This document shows, one piece after another, positions 18,001 to 25,918 of a stretch of 64,000 bases of DNA. Source of the DNA: Palsa-1400 sp036501625 (GTDB taxonomy: Bacteria; Verrucomicrobiota; Verrucomicrobiia; Limisphaerales; Palsa-1400); NCBI GenBank assembly GCA_036501625.1, contig DASXZY010000011.1:5028-69027 (forward strand), given 5' to 3'. A program made the translations under genes and the position numbers. Position 1 is the first letter of the stretch; every line of letters starts with the position of its first letter. The notes beneath the pieces are model-generated. The model worked only from the letters and a program-made list of their open reading frames with translations. It made no database searches and was not told the origin of the DNA.

Positions 18001-18603
18001 AATCATCACAGGCCCGCCGAATTTTTCCACGCCCGAGCCAAGGTCCAGCGCGTGCAAACGATGTACATAATTGGTGCCAGATGTGGTGGCTTCCCGTGTT
18101 TTGGCTTCCACGTAAAGAGTCAGCGTGGCCGGGTCGATGACAGGCGTGCTGGTGATGCCAATGGCCGGATAAATATTGGACGAGTTTACCTCGCTGGAGG
18201 GCACGGCCGTAATGCCCTTGGCCGCATTGATAAAACTGTCCTGCCAGAGCGGCGCGGCATTGCTGCCAGTATGATGATCGGCGTCAAACGCATAGACGCT
18301 GTCGTTTTCAGTCACAGCGATGACGACGTTATGCGCGCCTTTGCCGGCGATGGGAACCGCGGCGATGTAAAGCGGCTGCGCGTAAACCTGGCCATCCACG
18401 TGGCAGTTGAACAGGCGCCCGAATGTATTCGTATTGACGTTCGCCAGCGTCAGGTTGGTTTCATTGAGGTTTTGGCCGGTGCGCGCGTTGTCGTTGTGAA
18501 ACGTGAGCACATTGGTTTGCGACATCAGCGCCAGCGGCGCGGCCGCGAGCAAGGAGAGGATGGGCCAAAGACCACGCAATGGCCGGCAGAGTTGGTTGTT
18601 CAT
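15067..18603 (-). CDS. Large secreted protein: PQQ-like propeller, two CHB_HEX/lectin modules, C-terminal beta domain
   Basis: 1178 residues. There is a signal peptide (GLWPILSLLAAAPLALMSQ), then a propeller to about residue 535 starting NVLTFHNDNARTGQNLNETN, with blades such as VYAFDADHHTG and IHLVNRDGLG. Two tandem modules follow. Residues 539-820 and 825-1105 each begin with a chitobiase-type segment (YYTLDGSAPSTGS / YYTLDGTEPTTNS) and continue into a legume-lectin-like beta-sandwich (FVYQSTGGADG, VEFNLYIG, LDSGDPIWV, AFIGFTG / AYIGFTG). The last 70 residues form a fibronectin-like tail ending TNTYYRLQAP, common in secreted proteins of this phylum. Presumably cell-surface or extracellular polysaccharide binding; no catalytic residues seen. 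Confidence 0.82.
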   Translation of the reverse strand: MNNQLCRPLRGLWPILSLLAAAPLALMSQTNVLTFHNDNARTGQNLNETNLTLANVNTNTFGRLFNCHVDGQVYAQPLYIAAVPIAGKGAHNVVIAVTENDSVYAFDADHHTGSNAAPLWQDSFINAAKGITAVPSSEVNSSNIYPAIGITSTPVIDPATLTLYVEAKTREATTSGTNYVHRLHALDLGSGVEKFGGPVMIHPSVAGAGDGNDGAGHVPFNGLRQMSRSALLLVNGVVYVTYGSHGDNAPYHGWVLGFNAKTLAPQGVFNDTPNGGLGGVWEGGDGPAADSAGNIYLITGNGSFDGAVYGDYSDSYLKLTPKGTTLTVADYFTPYNQQTLAGSDADLGSGGLILLPDAAGGTNQPHLAVGAGKDGTIHLVNRDGLGHFSAIDNSQTVQSLAAINGSFGTPAYFNNMLYYIGVNDTLKAFTCSNSILGTSPVSATSAFFDFPGATPSISANGTSNAIVWALEPSTAALLRAYNATNLGVELYDSQQAGGRDALGAAVKFAVPTVVNGKVYVGASNALSVFGIAQWSAPPAISPNGGAFDNSVSVTLGSPAPGAQIYYTLDGSAPSTGSALYADPLTITNTAILQAIAVAPNEIQSVVAAAVFSPTSPLTVVTGFGGNGTGWTLNNGAIATNDAATLTDAGYGEATSAFYNTPQTINAFTAQFVYQSTGGADGSAFVMQNSAAGAGAFGGGGGCLGYCGISPSAAVEFNLYIGTGGSGTRYAANGVTQGYGSTLPLDLDSGDPIWVTLDYDGEILTESLLDLINGKTFETNYSVNVPLAAGGDTAFIGFTGGTGGVFSRQTVTDFIFTLNIPPATAPVIAPGGGIFSNFVSVALSAANEGGEVYYTLDGTEPTTNSILYTTPFTLTNTTAVKAVASAPGLNPSPVSCAFFGDVGAANTVAGFGGNGAGWTLNGGAAAANDVVTLTDGLGGEARSAFFNKVQVITNFIARFVYQSTGGADGMVFAAQNWTLGPSAVGTPGACLGFCGILNSAGVEFNLYIGQGGSGTRYATEGETEGYTSTLPLNLDSGDPIWVVLRYDGSTLAELLVDQTTGDTFNASYAANMPAAVGGTGAAYIGFTGADGGVDSVQTVTRFTFGPGGPPPALSAALAGNQLTISWAVSPLNYVLEFTTNLSDSGGWRLAAQTPVVAGSQATVTIPISPTNTYYRLQAP
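15289..16131 (-). repeat. Second copy of the CHB_HEX-lectin module
   Basis: Encodes residues 825-1105 of the large secreted protein. It matches the copy at 16144-16989 over its whole length, with identical short blocks (FVYQSTGGADG, VEFNLYIG, GGSGTRYA, LDSGDPIW). It is an intragenic tandem duplication. Confidence 0.8.
16144..16989 (-). repeat. First copy of the CHB_HEX-lectin module
   Basis: Encodes residues 539-820 and is separated from the second copy by a four-residue linker. The first copy has a glycine-rich loop (AFGGGGGCLGYCG) where the second has GTPGACLGFCG; the CLG-CG cysteine pair is kept in both. Confidence 0.8.
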
Positions 18604-18612
18604 AGACTGTTT

Positions 18613-19971
18613 TCAAATCGTGGGCAGCCTTGGAGCGGCTTCAAGCGGTTCGATGTTCGCCAGTTCCTTGCCCGCAATGCCGCCGCTCAACCGGGCCAGC
18701 CTTTCGCCGCTGGGCCGCACCATGCGCTGGTAACTGGACACGGCTGAGTCCATGGCGGCATTGGCGTTTTTCAGCCCGGCGCGAATTTTCTCAAGATGTT
18801 CGGTGAAGGTCGCCACGCGATTGAACAATTCCTGCGCGGCCGCGGAAATCTCGCGGGCATTCTCCGTTTGCGCGTGGTGCTGCCAGCTCACGCTTACGGC
18901 CCGCAACAGCGCGATGAGCGAGGCTGGCGTGGCCAGCATGATTTTGCGTTGCGCGGCCCAGAGGATCAGGTCGCGATCCGCTTCCAGCGCGGCGCTGAAA
19001 AGAGCCTCGGCGGGCATGAACAGCACCACGTAATCCAGCGATCCGGGAAATTGCGCGGGATAATCCTTGCGGGCCAGATCCTTGATCGTTTCCTTGAGCT
19101 TGGCGGCGTGGAGAGTCAGCGCCTGGGCGCGCGCCGCCTCAGCCGCCGAATCGAGGCCGGTCAGGAAATCGAGATCAGGCACTTTGGCGTCAATAATAAT
19201 CACACGCTCCCCCGGCAGATGCACCAGCAGGTCCGGTTTCTTATCATCGGATTGGGCCTGCTCGCTGAAATCGCAATGCGGGCTCATGCCGGCGGCTTCG
19301 ACCACCCGGCGCAGTGTCTCCTCCCCCCAGCGGCCGCGGGCCTGGTTGGAACTGAGGACTTTGCGAAGCTGCAAGGTCTCGGTGGAAAGCGCCTGGCTGT
19401 TTTGGGCCAGCCCTTCCAATTGTGCCTTGACCTCGCCCAAAACCTGCGCCTGGGAGGATTCGCTTTGCTGCAACCGCCGTTGATACGCCTCCAATTGCTC
19501 CTTGAGCGGCTCCACCAGCGTGGCGATGGCTTGATGGCGCGTGGCCAGATCGCCTTTGGCCGATTCCTGGAACCCGGCCAGCGTTTCGCGGGCCAATTGC
19601 AGGAATTGCGGCGCGCTCTCCTTCAAGGCATCCGCGCTGAGGGCCTTGAAAGTCTCGCGCAAATCGGCCAGCGCCCGATCCTGGGCCTCGCGGGCCGCGC
19701 GCAGGCTGTCCGCAAAATTCTGGCGGCTGTCGGTCAGCAGGAGTTGCGAGGCGCTTTGATTGGCCTCGGCGCCGGCCAGCGCGGCGGCGGCCTTGGTGTG
19801 CTGTTCGCGGGCGGCGGCCAATTCGCGCTCGCGTGATTGCACCTGCTGCCGCAATTCCTCCTCCAGCCGTCCGTCCGGCGGACGCCGTCTTAGAAGACAC
19901 AGCACCCAGCCCACCAGAATTCCAACGGCGAACGCGATCGCGATGTCACCGGCCAGGGGCACAACCGTCAA
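18613..19971 (-). CDS. rmuC: DNA recombination protein RmuC
   Basis: 452 residues. An N-terminal membrane anchor (AIAFAVGILVGWVLCLL) is followed by a coiled coil of about 150 residues rich in E/Q/R/A. The RmuC domain has RGRWGEETLRRVVEAAGM and the nuclease-like core PDLLVHLPGERVIIIDAKV, with ILWAAQRKIMLATPASLIALL near 340. RmuC limits inversions at short inverted repeats. It starts with TTG (19971-19969), overlapping the TGA stop of ridA by four bases (TTGA), so it is translationally coupled to it. It lies immediately downstream of ridA and upstream of the large secreted protein (gap 9 bp). Confidence 0.92.
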   Translation of the reverse strand: MTVVPLAGDIAIAFAVGILVGWVLCLLRRRPPDGRLEEELRQQVQSRERELAAAREQHTKAAAALAGAEANQSASQLLLTDSRQNFADSLRAAREAQDRALADLRETFKALSADALKESAPQFLQLARETLAGFQESAKGDLATRHQAIATLVEPLKEQLEAYQRRLQQSESSQAQVLGEVKAQLEGLAQNSQALSTETLQLRKVLSSNQARGRWGEETLRRVVEAAGMSPHCDFSEQAQSDDKKPDLLVHLPGERVIIIDAKVPDLDFLTGLDSAAEAARAQALTLHAAKLKETIKDLARKDYPAQFPGSLDYVVLFMPAEALFSAALEADRDLILWAAQRKIMLATPASLIALLRAVSVSWQHHAQTENAREISAAAQELFNRVATFTEHLEKIRAGLKNANAAMDSAVSSYQRMVRPSGERLARLSGGIAGKELANIEPLEAAPRLPTI

Positions 19972-20348
19972 TAATGGGCGATCACTTCGATTTCCACTTG
20001 CGCGTTCCTCGGCAAAGCGGCGACCTGCACGGTCGTGCGGGCCGGAAAATCAGAGCCGAAAAAGCGCCCGTAGGCTTCGTTCATGTCGGCGAAGTGCGCC
20101 AGATCAGCCATGAACACCGTCGCTTTGACTACGTTGGCCGGCGTCAGCCCCTGGTCTTTCAAAATGGCTTTGATGTTTTCCAGGACGCGCTCGGTCTGGG
20201 CCTGGATGTTGCCCGCGGCCAATTGGCCCGTCTCCGGCACGACGGGAATTTGCCCCGCGCAAAAGAGCAAGTCGCCAATGCGCACACCATGGTTGTAAGG
20301 CCCAGCCGCGGGCGGAAGCCCCGCGGGTTTAATGATTTTCTTATTCAT
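19968..20348 (-). CDS. ridA: RidA family enamine/imine deaminase
   Basis: 126 residues from ATG 20348 (MNKKIIKPAGLPPAAGPYNH). The frame extends to 20402, but that part is not family-like. It contains the signature GDLLFCAGQIP and the trimer active-site residues Arg104 (PARTTVQVAALP) and Glu120 (VEIEVIAHY). It hydrolyses reactive 2-aminoacrylate-type imines released by PLP enzymes, so it protects metabolism. It heads a two-gene unit with rmuC and is divergent from aroD. Confidence 0.93.
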   Translation of the reverse strand: MNKKIIKPAGLPPAAGPYNHGVRIGDLLFCAGQIPVVPETGQLAAGNIQAQTERVLENIKAILKDQGLTPANVVKATVFMADLAHFADMNEAYGRFFGSDFPARTTVQVAALPRNAQVEIEVIAHY

Positions 20349-20412
20349 ATTTGGGTCAAGTTTATAGTTCGGGGATTCAGGTTTAAAGTTTTTTCCGCGC
20401 AATTATCGTTTC

Positions 20413-20442
20413 TTAATCTTAATCCTAATCCTAATCTCAATC
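20413..20442 (+). repeat. Tandem hexamer array (YTAATC)
   Basis: Five head-to-tail hexamers are read directly: TTAATC, TTAATC, CTAATC, CTAATC, TCAATC. They occupy the short divergent space between ridA and aroD, 20 bp before the aroD start. This is simple-sequence-like and may vary in copy number. Confidence 0.7.
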
Positions 20443-20461
20443 TCGGATTACAGTTGGGATT

Positions 20462-21139
20462 ATGAACGAACTGAGCGCGATTTTTGGCGGCCCGGCCCCG
20501 TGGCTGGTAGGGACGCTCTCCTCCCTGCCGCCGTCGTGTCCGTTGGCCGGGGACATCGTGGAGGTGCGCCTGGACCAAAAGAACCGGCCGGCCGATTGGC
20601 TGGCCCAGTGCGCCGCCATTCAATCCGCCGGCCACCCGGTGCTCTTGACCGTCCGGCTTCGCGCCGAGGGCGGCGGGTGGGAAACCGATGACGATCAACG
20701 CTTGGAGCTTTACAAGGCGGGATTGCGCGAATTGGCGGCCGCCGACGTGGAATTGAACAGCCGCATCAGCGGCGAGGTTGCCCGCGAAGCCGCCCGGTTG
20801 AACAAGGCCAGCGTCATTTCGTTCCATGATTTCAAGAAAACGCCGCCTTTGGCTGAATTGCGCGCGATCATCGAGCGGCAGCACGCCATCGGTTCCATCG
20901 CGAAGGTTTCCACCGTGATCGCGCAACCGGGCGACGCGGACACCTTGCGCTCGCTGCTGAATTCGGGCTGGAAAAAGCCCGTATGCGTCATCGGCATGGG
21001 CGCGGCCTATTCGGAGACGAGAATCGAATTCCCCCGCCTCGGTTCATGCCTGACTTACGGATACCTGGACAAGCCCGCCGCCCCCGGCCAAATCTCCGCG
21101 GCTGAACTAGGGCGCCGCCTGCGCCCCTCAAAACCGTAA
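20462..21139 (+). CDS. aroD: Type I 3-dehydroquinate dehydratase
   Basis: 225 residues. Type I signatures: EVRLD (34-38), VISFHDF with catalytic His122, Schiff-base Lys148 in GSIAKVS, CVIGMG near 175, and the substrate-binding RIEFPRLGSCLTYGYLD near 187-203. It dehydrates 3-dehydroquinate in the shikimate pathway through an imine with the lysine. It is slightly shorter than enteric AroD (about 250). It is alone here: no other aro genes flank it. ATG 20462 follows the hexamer array, and there is no clear ribosome site. Confidence 0.93.
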   Translation: MNELSAIFGGPAPWLVGTLSSLPPSCPLAGDIVEVRLDQKNRPADWLAQCAAIQSAGHPVLLTVRLRAEGGGWETDDDQRLELYKAGLRELAAADVELNSRISGEVAREAARLNKASVISFHDFKKTPPLAELRAIIERQHAIGSIAKVSTVIAQPGDADTLRSLLNSGWKKPVCVIGMGAAYSETRIEFPRLGSCLTYGYLDKPAAPGQISAAELGRRLRPSKP

Positions 21140-21641
21140 AACAAGAATCCCTCTTCGTTTCCTTCGCGATCTTCTGTTCATCTTTTCAGGCAGGACCGGA
21201 TCAGCATGCACAATCAGGATGGCAGGGCGGCGCTCCAGCGGAGCCACCCCGCCAACAAATGACAAAAAACTGATTCGCGTCCCCGAATCCCTAAAAATTA
21301 TTTTGCTTGTATTACCATTCAAACATGGTATTGTCTTGGTGTATCGCGCTTCGGCGTGTGTTCTTTTCGGGCATTTGGCGGGATTGCTCCCAATAAATTT
21401 TAACAAAACAAACTGAGATCAAAGCAATTCACGGGAAAACAAGGCGAAACAAGGTCCAACAAGGCAGTTTTCGGATCGATGAACCGCGTCCGCCATGTTT
21501 CAGCCCATTTATACGCGCCGTTCTTGAGGCGAGGGCTACCACGCTTCCCACCCCCATTTATGGCGCGACATCGGGGCGGGGCTGTGGCAGGATGCGTCAA
21601 AATGAATAACGGCCGGCGCCAAACGTCGGTGCATATTAAAG
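21140..21641. other. Long intergenic region with short repeats and hairpins
   Basis: About 500 bases. A GC-rich hairpin GCTCC/GGAGC (21232-21236 with 21240-21244) lies in a segment resembling an intergenic repeat. An inverted repeat TACCAT/ATGGTA lies at 21313-21330. Near 21440-21470 a short word (ACAAGG) recurs three times at intervals of about 10-11 bases. Open frames here have no domain. The promoter of the DUF6600 gene should lie near the 3' end. Confidence 0.45.
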
Positions 21642-23357
21642 ATGAACACTCGCAATTTGCCCGCTTCGGTTTTGTTGGTCCTGCTGGGGGCAGGGGCGAC
21701 TTTGCTGATCGGCGCTTTCACTCGGTTTGACCCATCAAGCCCACCGCATCTAATGGCTTCCGCCCAAGCCAGTTCGGCGCCGCAGCCCGCGGTTTCCGTT
21801 GAGGCTCCATCCGCGGAACCGGCAATTGCGCCCACATTGCCGGCCGCGCCATCGTCCGGCCTGGCCGAAGTCATCAAACTCGCCAAAGCCCATGTGGATG
21901 AGAGTGTTATACTGGCTTACATCAAGAGTTCGCATCAGGCCTTTGCTCCTGCGGCTGAGGAAATTCTATACTTGTCTGACCTTGGCCTTTCCCAGGATGT
22001 GATTGGCGCGCTGGTTGGAACCGCGCCATCCCCAACGGCGCCGGCGCCAGCCCCTGCGCCGCCGCAAATCGCCGCAGCACCGGAGCCGATGCCCGCTTCC
22101 GCGCCCCCGTTCGCCTCCGCCGCGCCACTGATGGCTCCCTTGCCTCCTGATGGCAACGCCAATGCCGGCATGTTTTACAACGATCTGGAGCCCTATGGCG
22201 CCTGGGAGCAACAGCCCGATTACGGTCTTGTCTGGCAGCCAGCCATCGTGACGATCAACGCGGATTGGTCGCCGTATGTCGATGGCGGCCAATGGCTTAA
22301 CTCCGACAGCGGCTGGTATTGGAATTCAGACTATACGTGGGGCTGGGCGCCATTCCATTATGGGCGGTGGGCCAAGGTGCCTGGGCACGGATGGGTCTGG
22401 CAGCCAGGCGGCAATTGGTCTCCCGCGTGGGTCGCGTGGCGCTCCAGTTCATCCTACGTTGGCTGGGCGGCGATGCCGCCCGGAGCGGGCCTCAATGTCC
22501 TGGGGCAATTGACTTATAAGAACAAGCCCGCCGGAGCGAACGCCACCTTCGGCCTTCCGGCCTCAGCCTATACTTTCGTCCAAGCCGGCAGCCTGGCCAG
22601 TCGCAACTTGCCGCGCCGGGCCGCGCCCGCCTCGAGGATCAGCGCGCTGTTCCAATCCAGCGTGCTGCTGAGCACATATTCAATCGTCAACAATAGAATT
22701 GTCAATGGCGGCATCAGCCCGGCCGATGTAGCCTCGGCCCGGCAGCGGGCCGTGCGGCAAGTCAGCTTGCGGACGGTAAGCTCGCGGGACGCGGCCGGCC
22801 TTGGTTTGGAGCGCGGGGCTTTATCGGTATATGTCCCCGCCTCTTTCTCGAAAGGCGCGGCGAACGAGTCTTCGCCGGCCGCAAGCGCGGAGCGGCCGCC
22901 CAGCCGGGAACCGGTCATGCTGGCGGATAATATTACTCCCGAAGCCGCCGCGGCGGCCGACGAAGCGGGAGCCGCCGCTGTTCCAGCTCAACTGCCGCCG
23001 TTGCGTTATCCGTCTCCGCCCACGCCGGGGGTGGTTCAACGTCCTATGCGAAAAATTGGGGGGGAGATGATTCCGCACTCGCTGGCCGCCAGGCCAAACT
23101 GGCAGGGAGGATTTCCGGTGGCAGCGGTGGAGCGGCCTTCTTCGCGCGCGCCGCGATTTGAAAGCTATAATCAATCCGCCCGCCAAGTTGACATGCGGCG
23201 CCCGCCTGTGGAGTTTCGCACCGCGCCCGCGGAGGCTTCCCGGCCAGCCGTGGAGTATCATCCCGCGCAGGTTCAGGCTCCCCGCCCGGCGCCGGAACCA
23301 GCCCGCGCTGCTCCCGCCCAATCCGCCCTCGCGTCAACTTCAAAATCGGGCCGGTGA
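21642..23357 (+). CDS. DUF6600-type exported protein, Pro/Ala-rich
   Basis: 571 residues. The N-terminal signal/anchor is VLLVLLGAGATLLIGAF. A small helical segment (about 72-125, LAEVIKLAKAHVDESVILAYI) precedes a proline/alanine linker. The DUF6600 core follows (about 178-283), with aromatic repeats: EPYGAWEQQPDYGLVWQP, WGWAPFHYGRW, GHGWVWQPGGNWSPAWVAW and YVGWAAMPPGA. The remaining C-terminal half (about 285-571) is disordered, rich in A, P, S and R. The tryptophan-rich fold is thought to be cell-envelope associated; function unknown. It sits 101 bp upstream of the MoxR-DUF58-TgpA operon, same strand. Start supported by AAAG just before ATG. Confidence 0.75.
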   Translation: MNTRNLPASVLLVLLGAGATLLIGAFTRFDPSSPPHLMASAQASSAPQPAVSVEAPSAEPAIAPTLPAAPSSGLAEVIKLAKAHVDESVILAYIKSSHQAFAPAAEEILYLSDLGLSQDVIGALVGTAPSPTAPAPAPAPPQIAAAPEPMPASAPPFASAAPLMAPLPPDGNANAGMFYNDLEPYGAWEQQPDYGLVWQPAIVTINADWSPYVDGGQWLNSDSGWYWNSDYTWGWAPFHYGRWAKVPGHGWVWQPGGNWSPAWVAWRSSSSYVGWAAMPPGAGLNVLGQLTYKNKPAGANATFGLPASAYTFVQAGSLASRNLPRRAAPASRISALFQSSVLLSTYSIVNNRIVNGGISPADVASARQRAVRQVSLRTVSSRDAAGLGLERGALSVYVPASFSKGAANESSPAASAERPPSREPVMLADNITPEAAAAADEAGAAAVPAQLPPLRYPSPPTPGVVQRPMRKIGGEMIPHSLAARPNWQGGFPVAAVERPSSRAPRFESYNQSARQVDMRRPPVEFRTAPAEASRPAVEYHPAQVQAPRPAPEPARAAPAQSALASTSKSGR

Positions 23358-23458
23358 AGTCGGAAGGCGGGGCGCATGATTTTAGGGCGTAACAATCGGC
23401 TTGCCATGACCGTCTGTCGTGGGGGAGACTGTGCGTCCAAAGTGGAAGGCCTGATTGC

Positions 23459-24514
23459 GTGAAACCTGCGGCAACATTTGCGGATAAAGGGCAACCAGCA
23501 GGAGCGGATTTGCTCGATGAATCCGGCACGGCGGGTCTTTCACCGCGCCCCGCGGCCGTTTCCAATCCGCAGCCCGTGCCGCTTTCCCCGCGCGCCGTTT
23601 ACCAAAACATCACCGCCAGCATCGAGTCCGTCATGCACGGGCAATCGAAGGCCATCCGGCGGTTGATGGCGACACTGGCCAGCAGCGGGCATGTCTTGCT
23701 GGAAGATTATCCGGGCACAGGCAAAACGACTCTGGCCAAGGCCCTTGCCCGCTCCATTGACGCCAAGTTCAAGCGCATCCAGTTCACGCCGGACTTGCTG
23801 CCCTCGGATATCCTGGGCGTCTCGGTTTTCAATCAGCGCGATCAGTCGTTTTCGTTCCACGAAGGGCCGGTTTTCGCCGACATCCTCCTGGCGGATGAAA
23901 TCAACCGCGCGTCGCCCCGGACGCAATCAGCCTTGCTGGAAGCGATGGCCGAACAGCAGGTGAGTTTCGACGGCCAGCAACGGTCGTTGGGGCCGCTTTT
24001 CTTTGTCATCGCCACGCAAAATCCCATTGAGTTTCGCGGCACCTATCCCCTGCCGGAGGCGCAGATGGACCGCTTCGCGATGCAGTTTGATTTGGGCTAC
24101 ATCAGCCCGGCGGAAGAAGTCGCCGTGTTGACGGCGCAAAACGACGGGCATCCCGTCGATAAAGTCATCCCATGCGTGACCTTGGACGACATCCTCCGTT
24201 TGCGGGAAGGGGCGCGGAACGTGCTCATCAGCGAGGAATTGAAACATTATGTCGTGCGGCTGGTCACGGCCACGCGGACGGAGCCGGGCGTGCAATTGGG
24301 GGCCAGCCCGCGAGCCTCGATCGCCCTCATGAAAGCGGCGCAGGCGCTGGCGCTGTTCGATGGCCTTGATTTCGTCACCCCGGAGCACATTCACGAAGTG
24401 GCCGCGCCCGTCATGGCGCATCGCATCGTGCTGGAGCCGCAGGCAAAATTCTCCGGCATGACGGCGCGGCAAATTGTTGAGGAAGTTTTGCACCGCGTGC
24501 CCGCGCCCGCTTGA
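23459..24514 (+). CDS. MoxR-family AAA+ ATPase
   Basis: 351 residues from a GTG start (no closer ATG keeps the domain whole). The first 42 residues are disordered, then AVYQNITASIESVMHGQ leads into the AAA_3 domain: Walker A GTGKT 86-90 (in LLEDYPGTGKTTLAKAL), Walker B LADEINRASPRTQSALLEAM near 144, and sensor I ATQNPIEFRGTYPLPEAQMDRF. MoxR ATPases act as chaperones for metal-cofactor or membrane-complex maturation. It is the first gene of a three-gene operon with the DUF58 (15-bp gap) and transglutaminase genes, a widely conserved trio linked to envelope or secreted-protein maturation. Confidence 0.92.
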   Translation: MKPAATFADKGQPAGADLLDESGTAGLSPRPAAVSNPQPVPLSPRAVYQNITASIESVMHGQSKAIRRLMATLASSGHVLLEDYPGTGKTTLAKALARSIDAKFKRIQFTPDLLPSDILGVSVFNQRDQSFSFHEGPVFADILLADEINRASPRTQSALLEAMAEQQVSFDGQQRSLGPLFFVIATQNPIEFRGTYPLPEAQMDRFAMQFDLGYISPAEEVAVLTAQNDGHPVDKVIPCVTLDDILRLREGARNVLISEELKHYVVRLVTATRTEPGVQLGASPRASIALMKAAQALALFDGLDFVTPEHIHEVAAPVMAHRIVLEPQAKFSGMTARQIVEEVLHRVPAPA

Positions 24515-24529
24515 GAAAAGGATGGCGTT

Positions 24530-25918
24530 ATGTCCGCGCCGCAATCATATCTGCTGGCAGAACAGGAATCGTATTTCAAACGCTACCTCTATCGCAATTA
24601 CCGCACTTTTGCGTCCATCACGCATCGGTTCCGGCGCCGGCTGACGTTGACCGGATGGATCGTTCTGTGCGGCGCGGTGGCGGCGGCCGCGCTGGGGGCG
24701 GATACAGCCACGTCCTCCAGTTACCAGACTTTCGCGATGCTGGGCTGCCTGATCGCGGCCAGCGCGCTTTGCACGCCGTTCGGGCGGTCGCAATTATCCG
24801 TGAAGCGCAGGCTGCCTAAGTTCGGCTCCGTCGGCGAAACGTTGCGCTATCGCATCGTCGTCCGCAACGAAGGCCGGACGACGCAAAAGGCGCTTCAATT
24901 GATCGAGGACATGCCCGACCCGCGGCCCACGCTGGAGGAATTCTCGCGCACGCCCGAACCGGGAGAGGAACGGCGCAATTGGCTCGACCGCACTTACGGA
25001 TATTATCGATGGCGCTGGTTGCTGGCCCGCAACATCCGCGCCCGCGTGCCGGAACTGCCTTTGCCGGATTTGCCGCCGGGCGGCCAATGCGAATTGCCGG
25101 CCACTCTGGTTCCGCTGCGCCGGGGCGTGCTGCGGTTGACAGGCGCGACAGTGGCCTGCCCCGATCCGTTCGGCCTCTTCCGTTTGCTGCGAAAAATTCC
25201 GCTGCCGGAGACGTTGCTCGTTCTGCCCAAGCGCCACGCCATGCCGGTCTTCGAATTGCCCGGCACGATGAAGTATCAGGCGGGCGGCGTTTCCCTCGCG
25301 TCGTCGGTCGGCGAATCGGAGGAATTTGTTTCGTTGCGCGAATACCGTCCCGGCGACCCGTTGCGGCGGATGCACTGGAAGGGCTTTGCGAAATTGGGCA
25401 AACCCATCGTCAAGGAATACCAGGAGGAATTTTTCGTCCGGCACGCTTTGGTGCTGGATACGTTCGGCGCGCTGGCGCAGGAGCCGGTTTTTGAAGAGGC
25501 GGTGTCCATCGCGGCCTCGCTGGCCTGCACGATTCAGAACCAGGAATCGCTGCTGGACCTGATGTTCGTCGGGCCGGAGGCGTATTGTTTCACCAGCGGC
25601 CGCGGCGTCGGGCACATTGAACAAATGGTCGAAATTCTGGCGTCCGTCCAAATGTGCCAGGAAAAGGATTTCGAGGAACTGGAGCATTTGATCTGGAGCC
25701 ATGCGGCGGAATTGAGCGGCTGCCTGTGCGTTTTCCTGGCGTGGGATGAGCCTCGTCAGCGGCTCATCAAGGGACTGCTGGCGCGCCGCGTGCCGCTGCG
25801 CGTGATGGTCGTGACCGAATCCGCCGAGCGGCTGCCCTTCGGAGTGATGGAGGTTCAGCCGGAGAACTTTCACGTGCTGCCGCTGGGGCAAGTAGCGCGG
25901 AAATTGGCCGCGTTATGA
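24530..25918 (+). CDS. DUF58 domain-containing membrane protein
   Basis: 462 residues. Two N-terminal transmembrane helices lie near 42-85 (LTLTGWIVLCGAVAAAALGA and MLGCLIAASALCTPFG). A beta-rich periplasmic-type region follows, then the DUF58 signature LREYRPGDPLRRMHWKG near 270 and a vWA-like fold with VLDTFG. It is the usual partner of MoxR. Its stop overlaps the next start (ATGA 25915-25918), indicating translational coupling. Confidence 0.9.
   Translation: MSAPQSYLLAEQESYFKRYLYRNYRTFASITHRFRRRLTLTGWIVLCGAVAAAALGADTATSSSYQTFAMLGCLIAASALCTPFGRSQLSVKRRLPKFGSVGETLRYRIVVRNEGRTTQKALQLIEDMPDPRPTLEEFSRTPEPGEERRNWLDRTYGYYRWRWLLARNIRARVPELPLPDLPPGGQCELPATLVPLRRGVLRLTGATVACPDPFGLFRLLRKIPLPETLLVLPKRHAMPVFELPGTMKYQAGGVSLASSVGESEEFVSLREYRPGDPLRRMHWKGFAKLGKPIVKEYQEEFFVRHALVLDTFGALAQEPVFEEAVSIAASLACTIQNQESLLDLMFVGPEAYCFTSGRGVGHIEQMVEILASVQMCQEKDFEELEHLIWSHAAELSGCLCVFLAWDEPRQRLIKGLLARRVPLRVMVVTESAERLPFGVMEVQPENFHVLPLGQVARKLAAL

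Noticed and set aside
20413..20442. CRISPR-like or origin-like repeat
   Set aside because: Only five six-base units without spacers or AT-rich unwinding region; a simple tandem repeat.
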